Program-made: the position numbers and the translations under genes
Part shown: piece after piece, positions 36,041-47,059 of the stretch
Numbering within the stretch: position 1 is the stretch's first letter
How the letters are laid out: each line of letters starts with the position of its first letter
Notes under the pieces: model-generated
Database searches by the model: none
Told to the model about the DNA's origin: nothing
The model's input: the letters and a program-made list of their open reading frames with translations, nothing else
NCBI GenBank assembly: GCA_037157565.1
Contig: JAZHRO010000022.1
Coordinates: 9,936,001-10,000,000 of the forward strand
Direction of reading: 5' to 3'
Source: Thalassia testudinum
Taxonomy: Eukaryota > Streptophyta > Magnoliopsida > Alismatales > Hydrocharitaceae
Length of the DNA stretch: 64,000 nucleotides

Positions 36041-38447
36041 TGTCACAACTCGATCCTAGATCCCTACAAAGCTCGAGACCGGCTCGCCTCGACTAATCCC
36101 AAGACCGAGTCGTCCAACAAGAAATAACCAAATAACACTCATCAAACCACAATCACACGAGTACAGTAGCTAAATAGGAAGAAATTGATAACAACAGGGG
36201 GAAAAGAACAATAATACTACAATATTACATGTCATAATACAGCCATCACAAAAAAAAAAGAGTACATATAATGGAAACAAGGCTATAGAAACTCACTACT
36301 CCAAACAGTAGAACTAAAACTAGGCTCGACTAGGCCCAGCATCCTCAGCAGCTGGTAGCTCGAGTTGCTTAAATCCCTGACCTGTACAAAGATATACATC
36401 TGAAGTCAGCTAACACTGAGTAGAGTGGTGGCTAAGAAGTAACATGCATTTAACAAGTAGTTTAACATATAACTTTCCGTTTCCAAATATCTTATACATG
36501 TTGGTGCGTAGAGATCTCTAATCAGGATTCATCACATTATTTAATCTTCTTGTTCCCTACAAGAACGATCTCGCTTGTAGTTTTCCCGTGATGCAGGACG
36601 TACACGTGGCACCCTCTTAGCCGAGAGAGTCCCTACCCGTGATAGTCCTACACCCGGTCTATCACCCCGAGGTCACGGTTGCGACGTAGCGGTGACTACG
36701 GCACACGTGATAAACGTGTGAGTAGCTATCCCGCACTGGCAAGCGGTCAGTCGTTTCCGCTAGCGGGTACACTCAAACGTATAGTGCAGAATAGCACAAG
36801 GCTTTGCCCTCTCAAAACAGAACAAGGGTCTCGCCCCTTAGGGGTCTTGCCCCTCCAAAGTCCACATACCCTCGTCTAACTATCCCGGTTTGCCCATTGG
36901 GCCTGACCAGAGTCGGTGTAGGGTGGCTAGTCCTAGCCCCGGGCCCCATGGGGTGACTAGCTCTCCCCCTACACTAAGTAGCTCACCTCGGTACCACGTA
37001 CGCGAGGGCCGACTAGAGTCGACGTAGAGTGGCCAAACCCACCCCGGGTCTCAACCCAACGGTGGTAAGCTCCCCTCTACTACAAGGGATAGTTGCTCTC
37101 TTCGGTACCACGTGCATGAAGGCCAGCTCACTTCCCTTAACTGCTGCCCGTGGGCGGCATATTCCAGAACCATCCAGTTCTCCGTACTATGATATTCTTG
37201 TCTACATTTCCCGTAGGGTTCGTACAAGAGCTTTTTCTACATCCGGGTTGGAATGTGTGGAACAAGCAGTTCAATTTCCATTTTTATCACAGTATGTAGT
37301 CCATTCCAGATAATACAGGAAGCTTTTGATTACTCAATCATTCACATGTATTTTCCTCTAGCCCTAGTGTTCATGCCATAACCTATGGTTCAAGAATTTA
37401 CTCTAGAGCATGCATTTATTCCTTCCTAGGGTTCATCTCAAGTCCTAGGATTAACTACTTGCATGTATTAATTTAGAGATTTATGTTATAACCACTCTAC
37501 CAGGGTAACCGGGTGGAATGGGGGCTCGTATAGTAGCTCCCGACATCTCCGCAGGTCCCGTACACCCGACGGACTGGAGACCTAAAGCATGGATCGATAG
37601 GCCAAAAAGGTTTAAAATGATATAGACAAGGTATCATTACATAGAGAAACTCGTATGGAAAATAGAGACGTTTTATTTGCAGAAAACCGATAACATTAGG
37701 GCCTTACACAGGCCCAAAAACATGCGGTTAGATAGAAATCAGACGTCTGGGAAAGGTCTCAAACATCTTAAAATAGTTCTCAGGGATACCTCTCTCGGTG
37801 TTCCTCTATCAAATGTCTGGAACTCAGTGCTGACGTCCAAGGGTTTCGTCAGATGTCTGGAGATGCTCTCGGACGTTTAAAACTGCCTCGGTCCACCTTC
37901 CAACTTCTGACACATATACGTACACTGTCGAGACTTTGGCAGAGAGGAAATACGGAAAGTAGATCTCTACCAGACATCTCCCTCTACCTTCAGACATCCG
38001 GTAAGATGCCTGGATGTCGCTCTGGATGTCTGATTCCGCGGAAAAATGACTTCCGCGGAACTGCTCTAGCTTCCCTCGCCACAGGCGCTGCAGCAACACA
38101 ATGCAGCACTCTCCGCTCGCTCTCGCTCTGGCTCCCTGCTCTCTCTCCCTCTTGCTCGGCTCCCTGCTCTCTCTCTCTCTCTCGCTCGGCTGTGGTGGTG
38201 TGAGATGGAGAGGAGGAGGAGGGGGTATATGATGGGAGGAACGGTGAGGGGAGAGGGATGGCTGTTGCAGGGAGTGGTGCGAGGTAAGGCCGTTTACAGG
38301 GTGAGGCGTGAGGCATGGGCGAAGAGAGTGGCATGCACACGATACGAGTCGAAAAGAAAAAGTCTTTTCGGACATTTGGCTCTTTCTCCAGATGTCTGGC
38401 GAACGTCCCAGACATCTTAAAGGACCGAGAGGTGACGGGTCGTTTCA
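36041..38447 (-). repeat. Downstream (3') LTR of element B
   Basis: 2407 bp, collinear with 60091-62462 with a moderate number of differences, many of them C/T or G/A at CpG. It contains decayed CAGACGTCTG palindromes at 37738-38420. Confidence 0.92.
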
Positions 38448-38569
38448 ATATAACAAACTTAAAGGAAGTTTCATCCCCGAAACTTGAACTAACTAGGGTT
38501 TTGGAAAATAATGTAGCAGCGTATAACAAACTTAAAAAGGACCGAAGTAGATCCGAAGAGACATACCCT

Positions 38570-39827
38570 CGAAAAGCTCCGGGTACTGCTCTTGCATTAC
38601 CACCTCAGGCTCCCAAGTCGCCTCCTCGTACTGCTGGCTTCTCTACAGAACTTTCACCAGGGGTACCTCCTTCAGTCTTAGACTCCGGACGACTCTGTCT
38701 AGTATCTGTACCAACTTCTCAAGATAGATCAGGTCGTCTCCCACCTCGATGCTCTCATGGCTAAGGACATGGCTGGGATCGGCGATACATCTCCTGAGGT
38801 TGGAAACGTGAAATACGTCGTGCACTCTAGAGAGCTAGGGAGGAAGAGCAAGCCGATAAGCAACAGGTCCTACCCGTTCTAAGACCTCAAAAGGTCCCAT
38901 AAATCTCGGTGCAAGCTTCCCTCTCACCCCAAACTACTGCAGGCCCTTCATAGGTGAAACATGGAGGAAAACGTGATCTCCAACCTTAAATTGTACCTCC
39001 ATACACTTCAGATTAGCGTAGCTCTTTTGCCTGCTTCGGACAGTACACAGTCGTCGATGGATCTGCTCGATCACCTCCTAACTCTGGCGTATCAGACGAG
39101 GACCGACCTCCCACATGGTCCCCACCTCAACCCAACTCAAGGGAGCCGTACACTTCCTCCCGTACAGAGCCTTATATGGTGCCGTGCCGATGCTCAAGTG
39201 GTAACTGTTGTTGTATGCGAACTCTGCCAGGGGCAAATGCTCCTCCCAGGATCCTCTCTAGTTCAATAGCAAGCGCGTAGAAGATCTTCAAGGGTCTAAA
39301 TGGTGCGCTCCGACTGTTCGTCTGTCTAGGGGTGATAAGTTGTACTGAACCTCAGACGAGTCCCTAAAGCCTGCTGAAACTCCGCCTAAAAATGGGAAGT
39401 GAAATGAGTGTCTCTGTCTGAAATAATCTCGCAGGGGACCTCGTGAAGGCGCACCACGTCTCTGATGTATCTCTTTGCCAATTGTGCTAATCCAAAAGCG
39501 ACTCGGATTGGCAGAAACCATGCCGTCTTTGTCAATCTATCTACAATCACCCAGACTGCATCGTGTCCCCTCTATGTCACAGGTAACCCCACTACTAGGT
39601 TCATAGTGACTCTCCCACTTCCATTCTGGAACGGGAAGTGGCTGTAATGGCCCTGCAAGCCTATGGTGCTCGGCCTTCACTGCTGGCATATTAGACACTG
39701 CTGAACGAAAAGGCCAACATCCCGCTTCATGCCTCTCCACTAGAAATCACGTCGTAGCTCGTGATACATTTTCATGTTCCTAGGATGTATAGTAAATCTG
39801 GATCCGTGTGCCTCAGTCAGGAGCTCC
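38570..39827 (-). pseudogene. Element B integrase core and chromodomain-type C-terminus, broken
   Basis: Translations in shifting frames show HPRNMKMYHELRRDF, a zinc-binding C..C (CLICQQ), the core WVIVDRLTKTAWFLPI, IISDRDTHFTSHF and a degraded second half, then HDVFHVSNLRRCIADPSHVL at 38825-38765. Next come LIYLEKLVQILDR, VPLVKVL and EATWEPE, the stretch that leads into and includes the chromodomain of the Tekay/Del lineage. Known chromodomains steer integration toward marked chromatin. At least ten stops are present. Confidence 0.82.
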
Positions 39828-40704
39828 TGACGTACAAAAGACGTGTTTGCTAAAAAGGATCGTTATAGTTCGTTCTTGCACGTTGGTTTTAAAAGAAGAA
39901 ACGGACGTGAGTCCGAGTGTCGATCACAGGGAGGCATAGAAACCATATTTTCTTTGTCACTTGGTGTCACGAAGATAATGAGTTTTTGCTTGCGAGAAGA
40001 CGTAGTAGAAAAACTAGCGAGAGAGAGAAAGAGAGAGGGAGAGAGAGAGAGTGAGTAGGGTTGGAGTCTTTTAAATCATAGCCATTGCTCAAGGTAAGAT
40101 GGAAAGCACATCAACATTATATTAAACATGCAAATCAAGTTTTACAAATACAACGGTAACTAAATGATTAAATAAAAAGGAAGTAAAGCTAGCTTAAAGG
40201 GAAGGAAAGGAAGAGAGAGGGGAGATGGCGAGGCAGCCACGGCGGTGGAAGGAGGCTCCGTCGGCGGCTCGTCGACTCTGTTGACTACAAGAGAGGCTAA
40301 AGGGGGCTAGGGGGTATTACAACACTTGCAAGGTGAATTGAATGCTCTACATGGGTGGTTGGGAGGGGCTTATATAGGAAGAAGGGGTTTCTAATTAAAG
40401 TATGGGCTTTAGCGACGTCCAGGACATCGCTAAACCCATGCTAAAAGTGTCGGTGAAGCCCCCTGCCCAACGATCTCACGCACGCGCCTGTTCTTCTTCA
40501 CGCACGATTCGTGTGCGCGACTTGAGGGTCGTCCGATCGCGGATCGGAAGGTCGAGATCACTCGTAGGGCGCGCTCTTGCTGCGCTCGCGCCCCACGTAT
40601 CATCGCGGGCGTCTGCCTTGGATGCGCGAGATTGCGCCACGTCGCCTATTGCCAGCTGCTGGATTGTGCATCGACGGCCGAAATTGCGCGCGCCAACCCC
40701 GCCT

Positions 40705-40785
40705 TGAATTTGCGCTGCGGAGGGTGATTCGAACCCATGCCCCACTCTGCGGGGGCGAGGCGCTTTCCACTGCGCTACGCTCTCG
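40705..40785 (-). other. tRNA-like module (A box and B box) in C LTR
   Basis: The minus strand has TAGCGCAGTGG (A-box consensus) and, 42 bases on, GGTTCGAATCA (B-box consensus). A GCGC/GCGC D-stem can form. Acceptor and T stems pair poorly, so it is not a functional tRNA. It looks like the Pol III promoter head of a SINE or tRNA pseudogene that was absorbed into the LTR. Confidence 0.6.
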
Positions 40786-40899
40786 GTTGTGTCGCGGGGA
40801 TGCGGAGGTGGCATGGTGCAAGCGACTGTTGGTTGAAGATCCAATGGTCGTGAGCTACTGTGGCCGTGAGGTGCTGAGGCTGTGGGGCGCAAGGAGAAC

Positions 40900-41051
40900 G
40901 GTCATGAAGCTGCCACGTGTCAGCATCCCCGCGCTCCTCAACAGCAGCGTAGCACCAACGCTTCCACTGCAGGATGAATCTCAGTCGTCCGATCTTCCAG
41001 GCGCTGCGGTTGAGGAGCGCGGGGATGCTGACACGTGGCAGCTTCATGACC
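40900..41051. repeat. 43-bp perfect inverted repeat in an LTR of C
   Basis: The arms 40900-40942 and 41009-41051 are exact reverse complements with a 66-base spacer. With one mismatch they extend two more bases on each side. The other LTR has only one arm. Confidence 0.95.
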
Positions 41052-41360
41052 ATTGATCATCAGATCAATGGTCATAACTTCCTAGGCCAATTGCGAGCGC
41101 TCCGGATGTCGAATTTAGCATATTTTGAGTCCGTTGGACTTCGTTCGTCGCTCTGAATCCATCTGTGCGGTCCGATTGTTCATCTAAGGCCTGTTTTGAC
41201 ATGTACTTGTACACATGGCCATTAATAATGCACTATAAGCAATCTTGATGTGCAATGCATGCGATGCTCCTATTCCTATTTATGCTGTATCCTTTGTGCA
41301 TTTTTCCTTTAAGACCCTCCCCTTTTGGCAGAGTTAGCATTGTACAAAGCAGTGTTATCA

Positions 41361-41561
41361 TACCCCCATGCTTACACCTTGCTAGTCCCTAGCAAGGTTT
41401 ATTCTAGCCATTATTTCCAGTCAGAATTCAAGAAGTAATTACTTGGACATTTCGTCACTTGTCAATAGGAGGAAATATACTAAGATCCTGATCTACAAAA
41501 ACTAAGTAGCGCTCGGGTGTCTGCCAAAATATGAATCGCCTGTATCCTTGCTTTAAGGCAT

Positions 41562-41633
<72 letters not shown>

Positions 41634-42839
41634 TTTTTTCATCTTTTTTATTTTTAGATTTTTGGAGTTAAGAGTGTGTTGGTAACTTTTTTACGGCTAC
41701 CCAACCCACCCAAAACTCGAAAAAAATTCTGAGTGCTAAGCATCTTGGTGTGAAGATCGTGATAGACTCACTCAACGGTAATTTAGATAAACTTCGGGTT
41801 TCTACACCCCTAGGTGACCGGAAAAGGAAGTGTTTTGCCTGAAGGTGTATTTGTTCGATTGGTAGCTTTCTCCTTACGTTTGTTCTACTTGGGGTCAACA
41901 CAAGGATTTTTCCAATGTATATCTCCCCGGCTTGCTCTACTTCCTGCTTCTTTCTTAAGTGTTTTGGGTCTTTTTGTGCATTTAATGAGCTGGGTTCTAG
42001 ACAACGGACCAATGGACTGCTACCCACAATCACTTGCCAGCTATACTCGTGCGGTGAAGTGTGGCTTATTTTGTTCTTTTTTTTTCTTCTCTTTTTTTTT
42101 TATTTGGTAGGTGACTTCCCTGATCTCAAATTTACCTAGAGGCAATAAAAAGAAGGTGGTCCCGTGGCTGGGCTCCGGACAACCTGCCAATGGGCTGTTA
42201 CCCACGACAGCTTGCCAGCCATACCACCCTAGAAAGTTCATTAGCTACCCAATTTCTGTCAGAATCTCCGAGGAGTGAGTCTGTGCAAAAAATATGTGCA
42301 GATGCTTAGACTAAAAGTCCTTCTGAGTTAGAGGGTGAGTTGATAAATCGTATACTTATCACTTATTTAGTTGGTGGATTCGAATAGATTAAGGTTGCAA
42401 GGATTTGAAGTTAAATCCATATTTTAACGGACACCAGGGCTGATTAAGCCTGAAGGCCTGAAAAATCTAAGTGTTCAGGTTCTTTCCGCATTATTTCCCA
42501 CTATTGACAAATTTCTAATGCCTAAGTTTTTCTTCCTAAATTCAATTTTTTTTTATTATTTTATTTTATTTTATTCTATTCAGATTGATTAAATGAACTC
42601 AGAATCATGCAATTTACCGTCCCCATGCTTAAGCTGGACAATGTCCTCATTGACAAATACGTAGATGCATAGGAGTCAAAAAGATATTACCTGAGTGAAA
42701 TAAAATACCAAATCAGTCTGAATATTCTGGGTTGCCTCCCAGGAAGCGCTGAGTTTAACGCCTCCAGCTGGGTAGTGCTTTGTGTCATCCCTCAATGAGG
42801 GTGACAACCTCCTTCGGGGGAACCTGGGTGAGGAAGTGT
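41361..42839 (-). other. Non-coding tail of element C
   Basis: Between integrase and the downstream LTR. It holds a (TA)30 run, a direct repeat of about 75 bp ('gacaacNNaccaatggNctg', near 42000 and 42178), T-rich tracts, and the polypurine tract AAGCATGGGGGTA abutting the LTR at 41361. No ORF of any family was seen. Confidence 0.65.
41570..41630. repeat. (TA)n microsatellite
   Basis: About 30 TA units inside the tail of element C. Confidence 0.95.
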
Positions 42840-44366
42840 TTCAATCTCTAGCCATTGACTGTGAAAGTATAACCAGTATTCGGATCAGCGATTTCAACTG
42901 CCCCATTGGAGTAGGGCTTGACCACCCTAAATGGTCCTATCCACTTGGACCTGAGCTTCCCTGGCAAGAGTTTTAGACGGGCATCAAAAAGCAGAACTTG
43001 CTGATTAGGCTCGAAGGTTTTTCTATGGATGAGTCGGTCGTGGACAGCTTTCATTTTCTCCTTGTAGAGCCGACTATTCTCAAAAGCTTCCCGACGAATT
43101 TCCTCGAGCTCGGAGAGTTGGAGCGTCCTCTGCGCACCGACTAACTGGGATCCATGTTACACTGCTTGACGGCCTAGTAAGCCCGATGTTCCAACTCGAC
43201 AGGAAGGTGGCAAGCTTTGCCATAGACCAGGCGATAAGGTGACATGCCAATCGGGGTCTTGAAAGTGGTCCGGTATGCCCACAGGGCATCATTCAGTCGT
43301 GTGGACCAATCCTTCCTGTCAGGTCTCACAGTCTTCTGTAGAATATTCTTGATTTGCTTGTTTAAGACCTCAGTCTGCCCATTTGTTTGCGGATGATACG
43401 GGGTAGCAATGTGGTGGTTAACCTCATATTTTTTGAGTAGGGCACGGAATTGGGTGTGGATAAAATGACTTCCACTATCACTGATCATGGCCTTTGGTAT
43501 TCCAAACCGGGAAAAGATGTTCTGCTTAACAAAGTCCATGACAGCCTTATAATTGCATCAGCAGGTGGCGACGGCTTCAATCCATTTGGAGACATAGTCT
43601 ATAGAGACTAAGATGTACTCAAAGTCGTTGGATGGTGGGAAGGGGCCCATAAAATCAATACCCCAAATGTTGAAGATCTCGACAATCAAAATGAGCTGGA
43701 GGGGCATCATATCTTTTCTGGTCATGGTCCCCAGAGTCAGGCAGCAAGAGCAAGTCTTAGCAAAATTGTGTGCATCCTTAAATAAGGAAGGCTAGTAAAA
43801 TTCGGACTGCAGAACCTTTGCAGCCGTTTGCTTTCCTGAGAAGTGGTCACCACAAGCCTGGTAGTGACAAAAAGATAGCACACTCTGAACTTCGTCCTCA
43901 GGGATACACCTCCTGATGATCTAGTTGGCACAGAGGCGAAACAACATGAGATCATCCCAGAAATAATGCTTGGCCTCGGCCAAGAACTTGTCCCGTTGCT
44001 GTCTGGACCAGTTGTGCAAGGTCTGACCTACAACTAGGTAGTTGACATAGTTAGCATACCAAGGTAGCTTCTTGTCTTGCACAGCCAGAATGTGTTCATC
44101 GGGAAAGGTGTCAGATAAAGGTAGGTAGGGCCCAATGTGGTCTGGGTGAAGTCTGGATAGGTGGTCAGCCACCACATTCTTTGATTCGGCTTTGTCGCGG
44201 ATTTCCAGGTCAAATTCCTGCAAGAGAAGGATCCATCTGATAAGCTTGGGCTTCGCATCCTTTTTAGGAAATAGGTGCCGGATGGCAGAATGGTCCGTAT
44301 AGATGGCCACGTGGGATCCCAGAAGGTAAGATCGAAACTTTTCAAGTCTAAAAACTTCAGCAAGCA
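42840..44366 (-). pseudogene. Element C RNase H end and integrase, broken
   Basis: Continues across F: VAIYTDHSAIRHLFPKKDAKPKLIRWILLLQEFDLEI and NVVADHLSRL (44310-44150). The integrase zinc-binding region follows (near 43940-43720, degraded), then the core with DFMGPFPPS near 43650, [14 protein letters not shown], then [20 protein letters not shown] and [19 protein letters not shown] (43490-43340) and [44 protein letters not shown]. The C-terminal stretch ends VEIADPNTGYTFTVNG at 42848. Several stops are present, for example near 43170 and 43555. Confidence 0.88.
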
Positions 44367-44371
44367 GTTCT

Positions 44372-46104
44372 TGTAGGTTCTCCCTTCGCGGAGGGGTGAC
44401 GTAATAATTGCGGAAATAAAATAAACAATCTCACAAATAGGCAATCACACGAGTACACAAAGATTTTTAGGTGAAAACCCAAACCGGGTGAAAACCACCA
44501 CCTAACCCTCTCGAGTTAGGATTTTCCGATCAACCTAGTTGATCAAATCCACTAACCGAATCACTTTGAAACGAGGGTGATTCAACCTCAGTACAACCAC
44601 GCTACAAGTACGAGGGTAGCGTTCCTCAACCCCTTCTCTCCACGAGAAGGATTTTGTCCCACGAAGGAGACGGGAATTCGCAAAGCGAATACCCAACCAA
44701 AAGACAAGGTAAAATAAACAACAAACCTATAGAGCCAACAAAGTAATAAACCTAAGCTTCTATAGGATTTAGGAAACTCCCCTTTGCAAGGAGTGCGTCG
44801 ACGATGACGCGGGTGCGTGAGCCACGCAACGACACAATGTCGCTCTCGTGAACAACGGCGGGAGAGCGGGTGCGCGAAGGCTTGATTCTCTCAAGATGAT
44901 GGAGCTTGAGCTTAGAGAGCAAGATCTAGCTAGGACACAAGAGAGTGGAACTATGTTGCTTAAGTGTGTCTTGTGTTTCTCTTGGTGTATCTTTTGTCTC
45001 TAAGTATGTATTTGTGTTGCAAAGGTTCCCCTCTATTTATAGAGGCCTTAGGAAGGCTTTGGAAGGCTTAGGAAAGGTTTTATAGCCGTTGGGAACAAAG
45101 CCTAAGAGAATCAGGCCGAAATCAGGACAATGATTACATTTGACAGGGTAATCAGACGTCTAACGCTTTCATCAGACGTCTGGAAGGCCACTTTAAGACG
45201 TCTGATTTCAAGGTCAGACGTCTGATTCTATGCGGGTTTCCTCCTGACTTGAATCAGATCTAAACAGGGTTTTCGCGCAAGTCCATCAGACGATATACAG
45301 GACGTCTGGTACTATGTATGGATGTCTGGAAACCTACTTTTACTGTGGGAATTGATTTCCAAACGTTGCAACGGCTAGAAAATCTCTGAGAAGAGATTTT
45401 GGGTCAGCCGAGGCAAAACGGTCATTTATCAGACGTCTGGAAATGCCTAAGGACGTCTGATAGGGCTCTAACGGTCATATTCTTGAGTGCCTGCTAAGGT
45501 AGCCAATGGTCCACTATCTGGACGTCTGGCAAGTCCATCAGACGTCTCCTAAGACGTCTGGTATAAGGTGTGGACGTCTGATTTCATCAGACAGAACTAC
45601 CTATGTCCAGCCTAACAGTTATCCGACGTTTGAAACAACAGTCAGACGTCTTAAAATACTTTATCAGACGTCTGATTTGGGAATTAGACGTCTGGAAGTG
45701 CTGTTTGAGCCCTATATTGGTTTTCTAAGTATTCTACAGAAAACCTAAGTATCCTAGGGTTGTGCCAGTGTTCCTAGGACTACTGTTAGGGTTCTTTGAG
45801 GCTCTTTAACATAATTTTCTAAGGAAAATAAAAAGAGCAAGAAAATAAAGACAAGAGATACAAGAAAGGATTAAAAAGAATCTATCATATTCTTCTTGTT
45901 TTCTATCTTCAATCTGTCGCTCCACGCGAACCTCCTCTGTTTTCTGTCAAGCTCCTCCAATCCATCCTGGATGCGAGCTCGAGTTCCGTCTAAACACGTC
46001 CACATTTGCAATTGACCTGAAATCTAGGACTCAAATTGCAAATGTTAAATAACACGTGTTTTGTTATCATCAAAACAAATGATCGTGGTGCTCTAGCACC
46101 AACA
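44372..46104 (-). repeat. Downstream (3') LTR of element F
   Basis: Contains about 14 exact GACGTCT cores between 45150 and 45700, most within CAGACGTCTG or one mismatch from it. On the minus strand a TATA box CTATAAATAGAGGGG lies near 45035. Confidence 0.95.
45028..45044 (-). promoter_or_regulatory. TATA box of F-type LTR
   Basis: CTATAAATAGAGGGGAACC on the minus strand. The same box recurs near 48890, 32260 and (plus strand) 30890, always downstream of the palindrome cluster in the direction of transcription. Confidence 0.7.
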
Positions 46105-46385
46105 ATCTCCCCCTTTTTGATGATGACAAAATCGTAAATAATAATGCATAAAAATCCTCCCCCTTTTTGACATTATCAAAAAGGTTTGATTGGTTTTAAA
46201 ATTCCTATAACTTCACCTTAAGACATGCTCTTCTATGAATTTATTTTAACAAAGGTGATATTCTCCCCCTTTTTGTAACAACAAGATAGCTATTATTTTT
46301 CTCCCCCTTACTAAAGGAAATTTAGCTACCTTATTTCTCCCCCTTAAAAATTGACAATTAGCTCATAAATTTTAACTCCCCCTAT
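46105..46385 (-). other. Array of polypurine tracts before the F 3' LTR
   Basis: Six G5 purine tracts on the minus strand, (T)AAAAAGGGGGAG or close variants, at about 46107, 46156, 46263, 46301, 46338 and 46376. The one abutting the LTR reads AAAAAGGGGGAGAT. Multiple PPT copies upstream of the 3' LTR are a known Sirevirus feature. Confidence 0.75.
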
Positions 46386-46432
46386 CTAAATGCTATTGAT
46401 AAACAAAGATAGGGTAAAGGATTTTACCTCAC

Positions 46433-46726
46433 CTACCATGGCCAATAAAATGGCTCGAATGGTGGTGGTGGATGCCACATCGGATGGGGCTCCCATCCGT
46501 AGCTTGGAGGCCCGGGCATCGGTGTCGGTCTCCAGTCTGGTGGTCGACGTGCGGCGGGTCCGTCGTTTGTTCGCCGTCTCGTCGGTCTTCTTGTTCTCCT
46601 TCTTGGTCTACTCCTTGGTTCTCCCAACTTGAGTTGACCAGACTTGAGCTTGTAGGTCCAGTCCTTTATGTTGTAATTATCCCTAAACCCTACAAAACAA
46701 GATTCTAATTTTTTTTCGGTATTCAA
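46433..46726 (-). CDS. Arg-rich, Pro/Trp/Tyr-rich frame at the end of element F
   Basis: An open frame of about 97 codons that overlaps the end of the coiled-coil frame. It has no ATG at its front (it opens at TTG), so it would need a frame change or splicing to be translated. It contains the very basic RSRPRRRTRRPTRRRT and ends in PPSYGWEPHPMWHPPPPFEP and FYWPW before TAG. It stands where pol is expected. I do not recognise the family; it could be a gag tail or a relic of an env-like region. Confidence 0.4.
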   Translation of the reverse strand: MNTEKKLESCFVGFRDNYNIKDWTYKLKSGQLKLGEPRSRPRRRTRRPTRRRTNDGPAARRPPDWRPTPMPGPPSYGWEPHPMWHPPPPFEPFYWPW

Positions 46727-47040
46727 GTGGGCTTGGATCTGGATCTGTTAGCGGGTCTCCTTGATGGAGATCCTTTCTCAACCTTAGGGCTATAAAAATT
46801 ATCGACTTTATTGATTAATTTGTTGGAGTTTTCCCTAAGACATGCGATTTCTTTTTCTATAATATCCATCTTAGTCTTTAAATCAGAAATTTCTAACTTT
46901 AGACTATCATTTTCCTCAATCAACTTATTATTTTCATTGATGAGGTCGTGATTTTCTAATAATAGGTTATCAATTCTAGGACTAGCTTCTATGTCCTTAA
47001 GTTGTTTTTCTAACCTATCATTTTCATTTTTAAGAAAACT
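46723..47040 (-). pseudogene. Coiled-coil continuation of F gag in another frame
   Basis: After the gag stop, a frame shifted by one base gives a heptad-like, Leu/Glu/Asn-rich segment (LKNENDRLEKQLKDIE, LIEENDSLKLEISDLKTK, KEIACLRENSNKLINKV) and then a basic end (SRRPANRSRSKPT). Sirevirus gags often end in coiled coils, so this is probably the gag C-terminus. It is separated from gag by an A-run length change or by recoding. Confidence 0.6.
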
Positions 47041-47059
47041 AAGGTTCTTTTTATTACTT

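Larger units (their letters stand above)
39828..41360 (-). repeat. Downstream (3') LTR of element C, rearranged
   Basis: 1533 bp, collinear with 54936-56439 except for an internal inverted segment around 40898-41053, where a 43-bp perfect inverted repeat is found. A tRNA-like module lies at 40705-40785. Confidence 0.92.

Noticed and set aside
37824..38529. Overlapping long frames on both strands in an LTR of B
   Set aside because: They cross LTR sequence rich in CTCT repeats and the LTR/internal boundary. No protein family is recognisable.
40705..40785. A functional tRNA gene
   Set aside because: A and B boxes and a D-stem are present, but acceptor and T stems do not pair well and the anticodon loop lacks T33. 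It also recurs in both LTRs.
40577..41056. 159-codon plus-strand frame in an LTR of C
   Set aside because: It reads through the tRNA-like module and the inverted repeat, so the peptide MKLPRVSIPALLN appears on both strands. This is an artefact of the hairpin.
42041..42241. Small frames in the tail of element C as env-like proteins
   Set aside because: They are short, T-run interrupted and composed of the local direct repeat. No signal peptide or membrane pattern of an envelope gene.
45150..45700. Possible CRISPR-like or satellite array of CAGACGTCTG
   Set aside because: Spacing is irregular, spacers are not unique inserts, and the host is a plant. It is a motif cluster within LTRs.
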